The notes under the pieces are model-generated. The model saw only the letters and a program-made list of their open reading frames with translations, did no database searches and was not told the origin of the DNA. Source: Luteimonas sp. FCS-9 (GTDB lineage: Bacteria > Pseudomonadota > Gammaproteobacteria > Xanthomonadales > Xanthomonadaceae). Taken from it: a stretch of 64,000 nt of DNA. The translations under genes were made by a program, and so were the position numbers. Below, in pieces: positions 1 through 11,473 of this stretch (position 1 is the first letter of the stretch; each line of letters starts with the position of its first letter). The DNA lies in NCBI RefSeq assembly GCF_001014645.1, contig NZ_LASZ01000008.1:1-64000 (forward strand), read 5' to 3'.

Positions 1-179
<179 letters not shown>

Positions 180-432
180 AATTTTTCGACGTCGTCCCGA
201 AGGACTTCGTCAATGCTTTGAGTGCAGATGTCCTACCTGAGCTTCAAAACTACTCACTCGCATTTGCATGCTATATGAATTGACTTGTTGCTCTTTCGAA
301 ACGTCTGCTGATGGACAACGCCACCTGCCAGACGTCCGCACAAGTATCCTGCGCACACTGTCAAAGATCTTCGGAAGTGGCCTCAGCGCCTGCTTCCCAG
401 TGCTTCGAAGTTTCCTCCGAAGCGAGCCGCCC

Positions 433-460
433 ATTCTAGCGCGGTTTTGGCATTCGTCAA
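433..460 (-). promoter_or_regulatory. rrn promoter, proximal copy
   Basis: On the minus strand there is a -35 hexamer TTGACG (460-455), a 16-nt spacer and a -10 hexamer TAGAAT (438-433). A GGGCGGC-type GC-rich discriminator follows, which is typical of stringently controlled rRNA promoters. It lies about 250 nt upstream of the 16S start. Confidence 0.8.
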
Positions 461-532
461 CACCTTTCGGGGAATCTCTCTGCCTCCCTTCAGCGCGCCG
501 GACCAAGTCCGTTTCCGCCGAAGGAGCCGCAC

Positions 533-560
533 ATCTTAGCGCAGCTTCCCGATCTGTCAA
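533..560 (-). promoter_or_regulatory. rrn promoter, distal copy
   Basis: On the minus strand there is a consensus -35 TTGACA (560-555), a 16-nt spacer and a -10 TAAGAT (538-533), then a GTGCGGC discriminator. It lies exactly 100 bp upstream of the proximal promoter and shares its spacer length and the downstream GCGGCTC sequence, so the two look like a duplicated promoter unit. Confidence 0.8.
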
Positions 561-751
561 CTCCCTGTGAAACCCCAGGAGCCCGACCGGCCCCGCCTCC
601 CTGTCCGACCTCAGCGTCGATCCAGCGTTGCTGGGCGCGCATTGTGCACAAGCCCGTCACATTTGCATAGCGTTTTTTTCACTTCATTCGTCTTGACCGA
701 TGCCGACGCTTGTCCAAAGGTGTGACCCTCCCTTCAGAAGCGACCCGAGCC

Positions 752-1198
752 ATGCGTGCGATCCGTCTCCTGATGCTGTGCCTGTTCGCCGCGCTGCTGC
801 CTGCCTGCGCCAGCGGCGCGCCCTGGGTGGAGCTGGCGGGCCATCGCTACCAGGTGGAGATCGCCGACAACGACGAGGCCCGCGCGCGCGGCCTGATGTT
901 CCGCGACACGCTCGCCGAGGGCCACGGCATGCTGTTCGTGCACGAGAGCGAGGCACCGCAGGCGTACTGGATGAAGAACACCCGGATCGCGCTCGACATC
1001 CTCTACTTCGATGACGAGCGACGCCTGGTCTCGCAGCAGCGCGACGTGCCGCCCTGCTCGGGCGGCAACCGCTGCCCCTCGTATCCAAGCCAGGCGCCCG
1101 CGCGCTACGTGCTCGAACTCAACGCCGGCGAGGCCCGGCGCATCGGATTGCGCGACGGCGAGGTGCTGACGCTGTCGCCGTCGATCCATGTGCCTTGA
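752..1198 (+). CDS. DUF192 family lipoprotein
   Basis: A 148-residue DUF192 (COG1430) protein. The start at 752 is preferred over 710 because it places a lipoprotein signal peptide at the N-terminus with lipobox LPAC (Cys19). The family hallmarks are visible: ARGLMFRD, GMLFV and WMKNTRIALDI. Function is unknown for the family; the small beta-rich domain is usually secreted or membrane-anchored. The gene overlaps the next one by 11 nt, so the two are probably co-transcribed. Confidence 0.85.
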   Translation: MRAIRLLMLCLFAALLPACASGAPWVELAGHRYQVEIADNDEARARGLMFRDTLAEGHGMLFVHESEAPQAYWMKNTRIALDILYFDDERRLVSQQRDVPPCSGGNRCPSYPSQAPARYVLELNAGEARRIGLRDGEVLTLSPSIHVP

Positions 1199-2063
1199 TC
1201 GTGCCGCCGGCGGGACCGACACGCTGGATGCGCCCGGGCTGACCTGGGCGCGGGTCGGCCGGCTCGAGCCCGCGGCGCTGCCGTTGTTCGAGGCCGCGCT
1301 GCTGGTCGCGCGCGACGAGTATCCGGAGCTCGACGCCGGCGCCTTCGATGCGCGCATGCAGGCGCACGCGGCACATCTGCGCGTCGAGGTCGACGCGATC
1401 GAGTCGGGCCCGTTGAAGATGCAGGCGATCAACCGGCACCTGTTCGAGGAGGTCGGCTACACCGGCGACCAGGACACGTACTACGACCCGCGCAACAGCT
1501 ACCTCAACGAGGTGATCGGCCGGCGGCGCGGCAATCCGATCTCGCTGGCGATCGTGCAGCGCGAGGTCGCGCGCCGGCTCGGCGTCCCGCTCGAGGGCAT
1601 CTCGTTCCCGGGCCATTTCCTGGTCCGGCTGCCGGTCGGCGACGGCATGCTGGTCATGGACCCGTTCAACGGCGGGCGCCCGCTCGACCTCGACGAACTG
1701 CGCATGCGCGCAACGGCCCACGTGGGCGGGACGCCGCCCGACGACGATGCGCTCGCCACGATGCTGCGCCCGGCCACGCCACGCGCGACCGTGATGCGAA
1801 TGCTGCGCAACCTGCACGCGGTGTATCGCGATGCCGGCGACTGGGCGCGTGCGGCGCGCAGCGCCGACCGACTGCTGACGCTGCACCCGGGCGCGTCCGA
1901 CGCGCTGCGCGATCGCGGGCTCGCCTACCTGGCGCTGGGGCATGTCGCCGGCGCGCGGGACGACCTGTCGCGCTACCTGCAGGCCGTACCCGAGGCCGAA
2001 GACGCCGGCGCGATCCGCGCGCGGCTGGTCGAGGCCGGCGCGCACCGCCATCGCGCGCATTGA
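1188..2063 (+). CDS. SirB1-type transglutaminase-like/TPR protein
   Basis: A 291-residue member of the SirB1 family (transglutaminase-like fold followed by tetratricopeptide-like helices). Recognisable segments are YYDPRNSYLNEVI, RRRGNPISLAIV, GISFPGHFLVR and MDPFNGG, which align with the family's central domain. Residues about 205-285 form the helical repeat tail. The biochemical role of SirB1 is not established. It overlaps the upstream DUF192 gene by 11 nt. Confidence 0.88.
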   Translation: MCLDRAAGGTDTLDAPGLTWARVGRLEPAALPLFEAALLVARDEYPELDAGAFDARMQAHAAHLRVEVDAIESGPLKMQAINRHLFEEVGYTGDQDTYYDPRNSYLNEVIGRRRGNPISLAIVQREVARRLGVPLEGISFPGHFLVRLPVGDGMLVMDPFNGGRPLDLDELRMRATAHVGGTPPDDDALATMLRPATPRATVMRMLRNLHAVYRDAGDWARAARSADRLLTLHPGASDALRDRGLAYLALGHVAGARDDLSRYLQAVPEAEDAGAIRARLVEAGAHRHRAH

Positions 2064-2106
2064 AGCTGCCGTCGCAGCGCCTGGCCGGACGGGCGCGGCG
2101 CGCGGC

Positions 2107-2298
2107 TCAGAGCGCCATCATCTCGAAGTCGTCCTTGGTGACGCCGCAGTCCGGACAGGTCCAGGTCTCGGGCACGTCTTCCCAGCGCGTGCCCGGCGCG
2201 ATGCCCTCGTCGGGCAGTCCGGCCGCCTCGTCGTAGAGGAAGCCGCAGACCACGCACATCCAGGTGCGGTAGGCGGCCTGCGTCGAAGTGTCGTTCAT
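2107..2298 (-). CDS. rubredoxin
   Basis: A 63-residue small electron carrier with the two Cys pairs that bind a single iron: CVVCG (Cys15, Cys18) and CPDCG (Cys48, Cys51). The core carries the usual rubredoxin pattern YDEAAG...[15 protein letters not shown]. It acts in cytoplasmic electron transfer, for instance to alkane hydroxylase-type or oxygen-detoxifying partners; nothing nearby identifies the partner. It is divergent from thiE. Confidence 0.96.
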   Translation of the reverse strand: MNDTSTQAAYRTWMCVVCGFLYDEAAGLPDEGIAPGTRWEDVPETWTCPDCGVTKDDFEMMAL

Positions 2299-2369
2299 CG
2301 GATAATGGCTGCTGCAGCGGTGTCGGTCCGGAGCCGCATTGTCCCATCGCGTCCCGTGGACCGGAACCC

Positions 2370-3005
2370 ATGCCGATGAACGCTTCCCCGACCGATCCGC
2401 CGCGCGGGCTGTACCTGCTCACGCCCGACGAGGTCGACACCGCGCGGCTGCTGGCGCGGGTCGCCAGCGTGCTGCCGCACGCGACGTGGCTGCAGTACCG
2501 CAACAAGCGCGCCGACGCGGCGCTGCGCCGCGAGCAGGCCGGCGCGCTGCTGGCGCTGTGCCGGGCCACCGGGGTGCCGCTGCTGGTGAACGACGACTGG
2601 CGGCTGGCGGCCGAGCTCGGTGCCGACGGCGCCCACGTCGGCGAGGACGACGGCGCGCTCGCCGAGGCGCGCGCCGCGCTGGGCGCGCACGCGATCCTCG
2701 GCGCCTCGTGCTACGACGACGGCGCGCTGGCGGTGCGCGCGGTCGAGGCAGGCGCCAGCTACGTGGCCTTCGGCAGCTTCTATCCATCGCCGACCAAGCC
2801 GGCGGCGCGGCGCGCGCGCCCGGCGCTGCTGCGCGAGGCTGCCGCGCTGGGCGTACCGCGGGTGGCGATCGGCGGCATCACGCCGGACAATGCGCGCACG
2901 CTCGCCGCGGCCGGTGCCGACCTGGTCGCGGTCATCAGCGGCGTGTTCGACGCGCCGCATCCGGCCGGCGCCGCGCGCGCCTATCGCGCCTGCTTCGGGC
3001 TCTGA
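2370..3005 (+). CDS. thiE: thiamine-phosphate synthase
   Basis: A 211-residue TIM-barrel enzyme that couples HMP-PP and the thiazole phosphate to thiamine monophosphate. Motifs seen: LQYRNK near the N-terminus, [32 protein letters not shown] and the phosphate loop [10 protein letters not shown]. Length is normal for ThiE. Either the first ATG (2370) or the one two codons on may be used. A GATAAT element at 2301-2306 could be a -10 box. No THI-box riboswitch is apparent. It is followed after 25 nt by hemL, an arrangement common in xanthomonads. Confidence 0.95.
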   Translation: MPMNASPTDPPRGLYLLTPDEVDTARLLARVASVLPHATWLQYRNKRADAALRREQAGALLALCRATGVPLLVNDDWRLAAELGADGAHVGEDDGALAEARAALGAHAILGASCYDDGALAVRAVEAGASYVAFGSFYPSPTKPAARRARPALLREAAALGVPRVAIGGITPDNARTLAAAGADLVAVISGVFDAPHPAGAARAYRACFGL

Positions 3006-3030
3006 GCCCAACCCACCTTTTGGAGCCCCC

Positions 3031-4322
<1,292 letters not shown>

Positions 4323-4326
<4 letters not shown>

Positions 4327-5222
4327 AGCCGGCGGACGGCCCGGTGCAGGAGTCCGATCCGCAGGCCAGCGTGTTCGAGCGCGACTTCCTGCCCGGCAGT
4401 CCGACGGGGTTTCGCAACCTCTGCTACCGGTTGCTGTTCCACCACGACACGCCCGCGGAACGCAATTTCGATCTTGCCCTGATCGCGACGATCGTGGCCA
4501 GCGTCGTCATCGTGCTGCTCGACAGCGAGCCGTCGATCAAGGCGCGCTGGCATCACGGGCTGCTCGTCGCCGAATGGGTGTTCACCATCCTCTTCACGAT
4601 CGAGTACGGCCTTCGTCTCTGGGCCGTCCGGCGTCCGGTGCGCTACGCCACGAGCTTCTTCGGCATCATCGACCTGCTGGCGATCCTCCCCAGCTACCTG
4701 TCGCTGCTGATCGCCGGCAGCCAGTACCTGCTGGTGATCCGGGTCCTGCGTCTGCTGCGCATCTTCCGGGTGCTCAAGCTGGTGCAGTACTCGTCCGAGG
4801 CGGGGGTGCTGATCGGCGCACTGGTGCGCAGCCGGCGCAAGATCGCGGTCTTCGTGTGCACCGTCGTAACGATCGTGGTCATCTTCGGCGCGCTGATGTA
4901 CGTCATCGAAGGCCCGGCGCACGGCTTCACGTCGATCCCGACCGGCATGTACTGGGCGGTCGTGACGATGGGCACCGTCGGCTTCGGCGACATCTCCCCG
5001 GGCACGCCGTTCGGCCGTTTCATCACTTCGATCCTGATCCTGATCGGCTACAGCATCATCGCCGTGCCGACCGGCATCTACACCGCCGAACTCGCCAGCA
5101 CCCTGCGTCCGAAGCGGCGCCACGTCCGCTGCGACGGGTGCGCCCTGACCGACCACGAACAGGGCGCGCTGCACTGCCGGCACTGCGGCAGAAGCCTGCC
5201 GGCCGACGACCGCGACGTTTGA
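4323..5222 (+). CDS. voltage-gated potassium channel with C-terminal zinc ribbon
   Basis: A 299-residue Kv-type channel subunit. It has six predicted membrane segments, an arginine-rich S4 voltage sensor (about 136-156, with R-x2-R spacing in [15 protein letters not shown]) and the K+ selectivity filter TVGFG (218-222) in TMGTVGFGD. After S6 the chain ends in a small zinc-ribbon-like element with Cys270, Cys273, Cys285 and Cys288. The ATG overlaps the hemL stop (ATGA). The HAD gene follows with a TTGA overlap, so the three genes are probably translationally coupled. Confidence 0.92.
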
Positions 5223-5848
5223 GCGCTCGGCCCCGCCCGTCGCTGGTGCTGTTCGACTTCGACGGCGTGCTCGCGCACTACACGCACGCCGCGCGTCTGA
5301 CCGAGCTGGCGCGGGTCGCGGGCTGCACGGCGGCCCGGGTCGATGCGGCGCTGTTCGCGTCGGGGCTGGAGCGCGCCTACGACAGCGGCGCGATCGACAC
5401 CGCGACCTATCTGCAGCGGCTGGGCGCCGCGCTCGGTTGCACGATCGACGAAACCGCATGGATCGCCTCGCGCGTGGCCGCCAGCCGCGTGGATCCCGCA
5501 GTGCTGGCGCTGGTGACGTCGGTCGCGCAGCGCGTGCCGGTCGGCGTGCTCAGCAACAACGGCGTGCTGATGGCCGAGGCGATGCGCCGCATCGTCGCTC
5601 CGCTGTTCCCGATGCTCGACGGCCGCGTGCTGTGCAGCGGCGCGCTGCGGGCGCGCAAGCCCGAACGCGCGATCTTCGACCGGGCGCTCGCGCATTTCGC
5701 CGTCGAGGCGCGCCAAGTCCTGTTCCTCGACAACCTGTTCGCCAACGTGCGCGGCGCACGCGCCGCCGGGCTGCAGGCCGACACCGTGCACGATGCGCGT
5801 TCGCTGCGGCGGGTCCTGCGGCGGCACGGCTTGGGCTCGGCGTGCTGA
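5219..5848 (+). CDS. HAD-superfamily hydrolase
   Basis: A 209-residue HAD-like phosphatase. Motif I is LFDFDGVL near residue 14, motif II SNNG, motif III RKPERAIFD and motif IV LFLDN, an arrangement seen in the HAD-IA subfamily. The start is inferred as TTG at 5219 overlapping the channel stop, because no ATG lies upstream of motif I in this frame; a later GTG would cut into the catalytic domain. The substrate cannot be told from sequence. Confidence 0.82.
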   Translation: MSARPRPSLVLFDFDGVLAHYTHAARLTELARVAGCTAARVDAALFASGLERAYDSGAIDTATYLQRLGAALGCTIDETAWIASRVAASRVDPAVLALVTSVAQRVPVGVLSNNGVLMAEAMRRIVAPLFPMLDGRVLCSGALRARKPERAIFDRALAHFAVEARQVLFLDNLFANVRGARAAGLQADTVHDARSLRRVLRRHGLGSAC

Positions 5849-5945
5849 GCACGCTGCGGCCGCCTGCCCGCCGACCACCCCACTTGAAGTTCGCTTGATT
5901 CCGGCAGGGGAAGCTCCGTACACCGTCCATCGCCCGGAGACTCCG

Positions 5946-7058
5946 ATGCTGCGTTCCCTGCTTCCCTGCTTGTTCGCCGCCGCCCTGCTGCTGCCATCCG
6001 GCGCCCATGCCAAGGACACCGTGCTCGTCGTCCTCAGCGGCGAGGGACGAGACGCCGGACAGACCCGCCCCGGGTACGAGTTCGACGAACTGTCCCAGGC
6101 CTGGGCGATCTTCCGGGCCAACGGCCTGGCGGTCGAACTCGCCAGCCCGCAAGGCGGCGCGATCGAGGCGGACAAGTACGATCCCGGTGCCCCGGCCAAC
6201 GCCGCACTGCTGGCCGACGACGCCACGATGCGGCAGCTGGCCGATACCCGCCGCATCGCCGACCTGCGCGCCGAGGACTACGCCGCGGTCTACATCGTCG
6301 GCGGCAAGGGGGCGATGTTCGACCTGCCGCGCGAGCCTGCCCTGCAGACACTGCTCGGGCAGGCCTGGGACCGCGGCGCGGTGATCGCCGCGGTCTGCCA
6401 TGGCCCTGCCGCCCTGGTCGACGTGCACCTCGCCGATGGCAGCCTGCTGGTCGAGGGGCGGCGCATGACCGGCTTCAGCAACGAGGAGCAGGCACTGTTC
6501 AGCAAGCGGTGGGGCGCCGAGTTTCCGTGGCTGCTGGAGGACACGTTGCGCGAGCGCGGCGCGATCTGGGACGAGGCGCCGCTGATGATGCCCAAGCTGG
6601 TCGTCGATGGCCGCCTGATCACCGGACAGAATCCCTACTCGACCCCAGCCGTGGCCGAAGCCATCGTACGCGGCCTGGACCGGACGCCAGTGGCCCGGAC
6701 CCCGTCGCGCGACGAGCGGAGCATGGCCCTGGTCGCACGCCTGCGTGACGGCGATGCCGCCGGCGCCCGGGCGACGCTGGCGCGGGAGCTGGCGTCCCAC
6801 CACGTCGAGCTCGTCGGCGCGCTCGGCTACTACCAGGCCCAGGCCGCGGGCACCGATGCGGGTGCGCTGCGCCTGGCGCTGCAGACGATGGAACTGGCGC
6901 TGCCCTACATGCCCGAACCGCGATTGAAGCTTGCCGCCGCCGATGCGCACCTTCGACTCGGGGACCGCGAGCGCGCGCGTGTCCTGGTGCTTCAGGCACT
7001 GGAAGCCTCGCCCGGCCTGGAACAGGCTGATGCCCTTCTGAAGCGGATCGATGGTTGA
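5946..7058 (+). CDS. exported DJ-1/PfpI-like protein with C-terminal helical repeats
   Basis: A 370-residue protein with a Sec signal peptide (cleavage after about residue 22, AHA). A DJ-1/PfpI class I amidotransferase-like domain follows (about 23-240), with the elbow Cys in AAVCHGPAAL and the upstream glycine loop VGGKGAMFD. The last 110 residues look like TPR helices (LRLALQTMELALP, LRLGDRERARVLVLQALE). Related proteins include periplasmic glyoxalase or chaperone-like DJ-1 homologues; no substrate can be named. It overlaps the downstream response regulator by 8 nt, which suggests its expression or activity is tied to that two-component system. Confidence 0.78.
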   Translation: MLRSLLPCLFAAALLLPSGAHAKDTVLVVLSGEGRDAGQTRPGYEFDELSQAWAIFRANGLAVELASPQGGAIEADKYDPGAPANAALLADDATMRQLADTRRIADLRAEDYAAVYIVGGKGAMFDLPREPALQTLLGQAWDRGAVIAAVCHGPAALVDVHLADGSLLVEGRRMTGFSNEEQALFSKRWGAEFPWLLEDTLRERGAIWDEAPLMMPKLVVDGRLITGQNPYSTPAVAEAIVRGLDRTPVARTPSRDERSMALVARLRDGDAAGARATLARELASHHVELVGALGYYQAQAAGTDAGALRLALQTMELALPYMPEPRLKLAAADAHLRLGDRERARVLVLQALEASPGLEQADALLKRIDG

Positions 7059-7749
7059 CGCGATGCAGGCCGGACTGCGGATTCTTGTGATCGAGGACAA
7101 CGTCGTCCTGCGCGGCAATCTGGGCGCGATGTTCGCCGAGCAAGGCATCTCCGCCAGGTTCGCCGCGGACGGACGCAGCGGGCTGCAGGCAGCGCTCGAG
7201 GATCCGCCGGACGTCCTGGTGCTCGACGTGGGCCTGCCGGGCTTGGACGGCCTGCGCGTCTGCGAACGGCTGCGCGCGCAGGCCGATCGCCACGTCCCGG
7301 TCTTGATGTTGACCGCGCGCGATGCGCTCGAGGACAAGCTGCGCGGCTTTCGCAGCGGGGCCGACGACTACCTGGTCAAGCCGTTCGCCGGCGCCGAACT
7401 GCTGGCGCGCTGCCTGGCACTGTCGCACCGCCACCGCGCGGGCACGTCCCATGCGCTGCGCATCGGCACCCTGTGCATCGATCGCCGGAGCGGTCTGGTC
7501 GAGCGCGACGGAACGCCGCTGCAGCTGCAGCAGACGGCCCGGCAGCTGCTGCTGGCGCTGGCCGAGGCGTGGCCGCGCACGTTGACGCGCAGCGAGCTGG
7601 TCGAGCGCATCTGGGGCGATACGCCGCCAGAATCGGATCCATTGCGCACCCACCTCTACACGCTGCGGCAGGCGCTGGACCGGCCGTTCGCGACACCGAT
7701 GCTCAGGACGGTGCATGGCGTCGGCTTTCGCCTGGAGGCGGACTCGTGA
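7051..7749 (+). CDS. OmpR-family response regulator
   Basis: A 232-residue regulator with an N-terminal receiver domain (acidic IEDN, phospho-acceptor Asp in VLVLDVGLPG, Thr in MLTARD, Lys in LVKPF) and a C-terminal winged-helix DNA-binding domain ending HGVGFRLE. It overlaps the upstream PfpI gene by 8 nt, and its stop overlaps the GTG of the partner kinase. It probably regulates its own operon; the signal is unknown. Confidence 0.93.
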   Translation: MVDAMQAGLRILVIEDNVVLRGNLGAMFAEQGISARFAADGRSGLQAALEDPPDVLVLDVGLPGLDGLRVCERLRAQADRHVPVLMLTARDALEDKLRGFRSGADDYLVKPFAGAELLARCLALSHRHRAGTSHALRIGTLCIDRRSGLVERDGTPLQLQQTARQLLLALAEAWPRTLTRSELVERIWGDTPPESDPLRTHLYTLRQALDRPFATPMLRTVHGVGFRLEADS

Positions 7750-9011
7750 CTGCCGCCGGCAAGTCGCGGAAGCGCTTGCGGCACCGTCTGATGATGGCCT
7801 TCGCCGGGTTCGCGCTGTTCGTCGCCGCGCTGTACGGCTTCTACGTCGTGGCGTTCGTCTACCTGGTCGAGGACCGCTTCTTCGAGGCGCTGCTGCAGCA
7901 GGAAACCCAGGCGCAGCAGGCGCACCACGACGTGCACGGCGCCTGGAGGCAACCCCAGCTGCCGTTCGTCAGTGTGCACGTCGATCCGGTCACGCTGCCG
8001 GATGGGCTCGGTGAAAGGCTGGCCGACGCGCCATGGCGCCGCGAGTTCGCGGGGGCCGACGGACGGCACTACCACCTCCAGCCGCTGGCACCGGACGCAT
8101 CGGCCTGGCTTCTGGCGGAGGTGAGCCAGCAACTGGTGGTGCGCCCGATGCGCGGCAGGCTCATGAGGTGGCTGGGTGGATCGGGACTGGCGGTGCTGGC
8201 GCTGGCGCTGCTGCTCGGCGCCTGGCTGGCGCGCCGGGTGACCGCGCCGCTGTCGCGCCTGGCCATGCTCGTCGACGATGCCACCCCGTCCCAGCTGCCT
8301 GCGGGCTTCGCAGACAGCTTTCCGAACGACGAAGTGGGCACGCTCGCCCGCGGGCTCGAGCGACTGATTGCGCGCGTCGACACCTTCGTCGCGCGCGAAC
8401 GCGAGTTCACTCGCGACGCCAGCCACGAACTGCGCACGCCGCTGGCGGTGATCCGCAGCGCCTGCGAGCGCCTGGCCGCCGGCGGCCCACTGGACGACAC
8501 GTCGCGTCGCCAGCTCGACCATGTCCTGAGCTCCACGCGTCAGCTGGAACAGACGGTCTCCACGCTGCTGGCATTGGCGCGGGAGGAGCACGCCGCGGCG
8601 TCGGCAGAGGATGTCGCGGTGTTGCCGCTGCTCGAACGCGTGATCGTCGAGCAGGCCCCGTTGCTGGAGGGTCGCGACGTGGTCGTCCGGATGCAGGTGC
8701 CTGCGCAGACGCGCGCGCAGTTGCCTGCGGCGGTGCTGCACATCGTGCTGTCGAACCTGGTCGGCAACGCGTTCGCCCATTCGAGCGCCGGCGAGGTCGT
8801 CATCGAGATCGACGCCGGCTGGCTGCGTATCGCCAACCCCGGCACCGCGATCGCCGCGGATGCGTTCCGCCCGTTCGCCAGGGGCGACGCCAGTGCCGGT
8901 TTCGGGCTGGGACTGGCGATCGTTCGCCGCTTGTGCGAACGCCATGGGATCGCGTTGCGCTTCGATGCCGAAGCGGGCGGGCCGGCCGCCCGGCTCAGGC
9001 TGTCGTCCTGA
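7746..9011 (+). CDS. two-component sensor histidine kinase
   Basis: A 421-residue membrane kinase. The order is TM1 (about 16-42), a periplasmic sensor loop of about 100 residues, TM2 (about 143-165), HAMP, an H-box with the phospho-accepting His in DASHELRTPL, and an HATPase domain with N-box SNLVGNAFAHS and G-box GFGLGLAIV. The GTG start at 7746 overlaps the regulator's stop codon. It forms a cognate pair with the OmpR-like regulator. The D-box region reads RIANPGTAI, lacking the usual DxGxG; ATP binding may be atypical. Confidence 0.92.
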   Translation: MTAAGKSRKRLRHRLMMAFAGFALFVAALYGFYVVAFVYLVEDRFFEALLQQETQAQQAHHDVHGAWRQPQLPFVSVHVDPVTLPDGLGERLADAPWRREFAGADGRHYHLQPLAPDASAWLLAEVSQQLVVRPMRGRLMRWLGGSGLAVLALALLLGAWLARRVTAPLSRLAMLVDDATPSQLPAGFADSFPNDEVGTLARGLERLIARVDTFVAREREFTRDASHELRTPLAVIRSACERLAAGGPLDDTSRRQLDHVLSSTRQLEQTVSTLLALAREEHAAASAEDVAVLPLLERVIVEQAPLLEGRDVVVRMQVPAQTRAQLPAAVLHIVLSNLVGNAFAHSSAGEVVIEIDAGWLRIANPGTAIAADAFRPFARGDASAGFGLGLAIVRRLCERHGIALRFDAEAGGPAARLRLSS

Positions 9012-9097
9012 GCGTCCAGCGCCTGGACATGACGGGGCACGCGAGCGATGGACCCGGGGATGCGCCCACGCATCGCCCGAGGGCGATGCGTGCACGG

Positions 9098-10324
<1,227 letters not shown>

Positions 10325-10419
10325 GCCGGTGGGGTCGCTCGAGAAACGGGGAGGTCGCGCATTCTCGCGCATTCGCGCGCGCACCGGCGATCGGGCCGCA
10401 ATCCAGCGGCCCGCACCGG

Positions 10420-11400
10420 TCACAGCCTGTTTGCGCGCTCGACCAGGCCGTTGTAGGCCTCGAGCACGGCCCGCGCCGAACCGCGCGGTGCCAGGCCCGA
10501 GGCCGGGTTGTCGAGCATCCGCTGCTCGTCTTGCGTATACGGCGTCCCGGCGCGCGTGCGTTCGATCCGCGCCCGCGCGACGCGCCGCAGATCGTCGAGG
10601 CCGCTGTTGAAGCTGGCCCAGCGGTCCGCCATACCGTCCTGGGTGGCGACCTGCGCACGCGCCTCTTCGGCCAGCGCGTCGAAGGCATCGAGCTCGCGCT
10701 CGGCCGCCGCCACGTCGAAGGTGCGCTCGGCCATGCGCTCGACCAGCGACTTGGCATCGGCCATCAGCGAGAGGTGATAGAAATCGGCGGTGCGCCCCTC
10801 GCTCTGTTCGAGCGCGGCGATCCGCGCGCGCTGCTCGCCTTCGATCTGCGCTTGCAGCTGCGACGACAACGCATCGCTGGCCTCGCCGTAGGCGGTGATC
10901 GCGGCCATCAGCGGCGGGTGCATGCGCTTGCCCTGGGCGAACGCGTCCTGGCGGAATCCATCATCGGCGTAGTAGCGCGACGCTTCCTCGAACAGCGGCT
11001 CGAGGGCCTTGGCCGCATCGCGGAATCGCACGACCGCCGTGTCGAGCGCCGGCAGTGCCGGCTCGGCGGTCAGCACCCGGTCGACCGGGCCTGCGCACTG
11101 GTCCAGACCCTGACGCGGGACGTGGCCCGGCCCGAAGGCCTTGGCCTCGTCACCGCGCGGACCGGCCTGCGGGTCCTGCATCCAGCTGCCGTACACCGCG
11201 ACGCCCTTGCGGACGTCCCCGTCCATGGCGTTGAAGCACGACACATAGGCATTGACCTTGCCGTTGCGCGCCTGGCGCGCCTGCGTGGCCTGGGCGGCAT
11301 CGAGCGCGTCGGCACCGGCCTGGAGCGGGTTGCGCTCGCAGGCGGCCAGGCCGGCCGCGGCGATCAGGGCGAGCAGCGCCGGGGACAGCTTCCGGGACAT
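10420..11400 (-). CDS. DUF3829 (YiiG-like) lipoprotein
   Basis: A 326-residue predicted lipoprotein with signal peptide and lipobox LAAC (Cys21). The body has the DUF3829 pattern: an N-terminal helix NAYVSCFN, a mid-region FRDAAKALEPLFEEASRYY with lysines further on (FAQGKRMHPPL), and long amphipathic helices. Function is unknown for the family. It lies 95 nt upstream of argD in the same direction but is probably a separate unit. Confidence 0.82.
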   Translation of the reverse strand: MSRKLSPALLALIAAAGLAACERNPLQAGADALDAAQATQARQARNGKVNAYVSCFNAMDGDVRKGVAVYGSWMQDPQAGPRGDEAKAFGPGHVPRQGLDQCAGPVDRVLTAEPALPALDTAVVRFRDAAKALEPLFEEASRYYADDGFRQDAFAQGKRMHPPLMAAITAYGEASDALSSQLQAQIEGEQRARIAALEQSEGRTADFYHLSLMADAKSLVERMAERTFDVAAAERELDAFDALAEEARAQVATQDGMADRWASFNSGLDDLRRVARARIERTRAGTPYTQDEQRMLDNPASGLAPRGSARAVLEAYNGLVERANRL

Positions 11401-11473
11401 GACGGGACTCTCCTTGAAAACGTTTACAGCCCGCCAGAATAGCAGGCGCCGCCGCCGGCCCGCAGCGGCGCGC

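Larger units (their letters stand above)
180..751. other. rRNA operon promoter and leader region, no protein gene
   Basis: This 570-base stretch has lower GC than its surroundings and holds the two rrn promoters and the roughly 250-nt transcribed leader of the 16S gene. Close to the 16S start (194-205) the minus strand has a GTCC-TTCG-GGAC hairpin, which could belong to an RNA processing stem. I see no credible coding frame. Toward 660-750 it becomes the upstream region of the rightward DUF192 gene. Confidence 0.7.

Noticed and set aside
268-570. Small open frames in the rrn leader
   Set aside because: They cover the two rrn promoters and leader, lack ribosome sites and show no protein-like composition.
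2299-2369. TPP riboswitch upstream of thiE
   Set aside because: The 70-nt spacer has no THI-box sequence such as CUGAGA, and it is too short for the fold plus expression platform.
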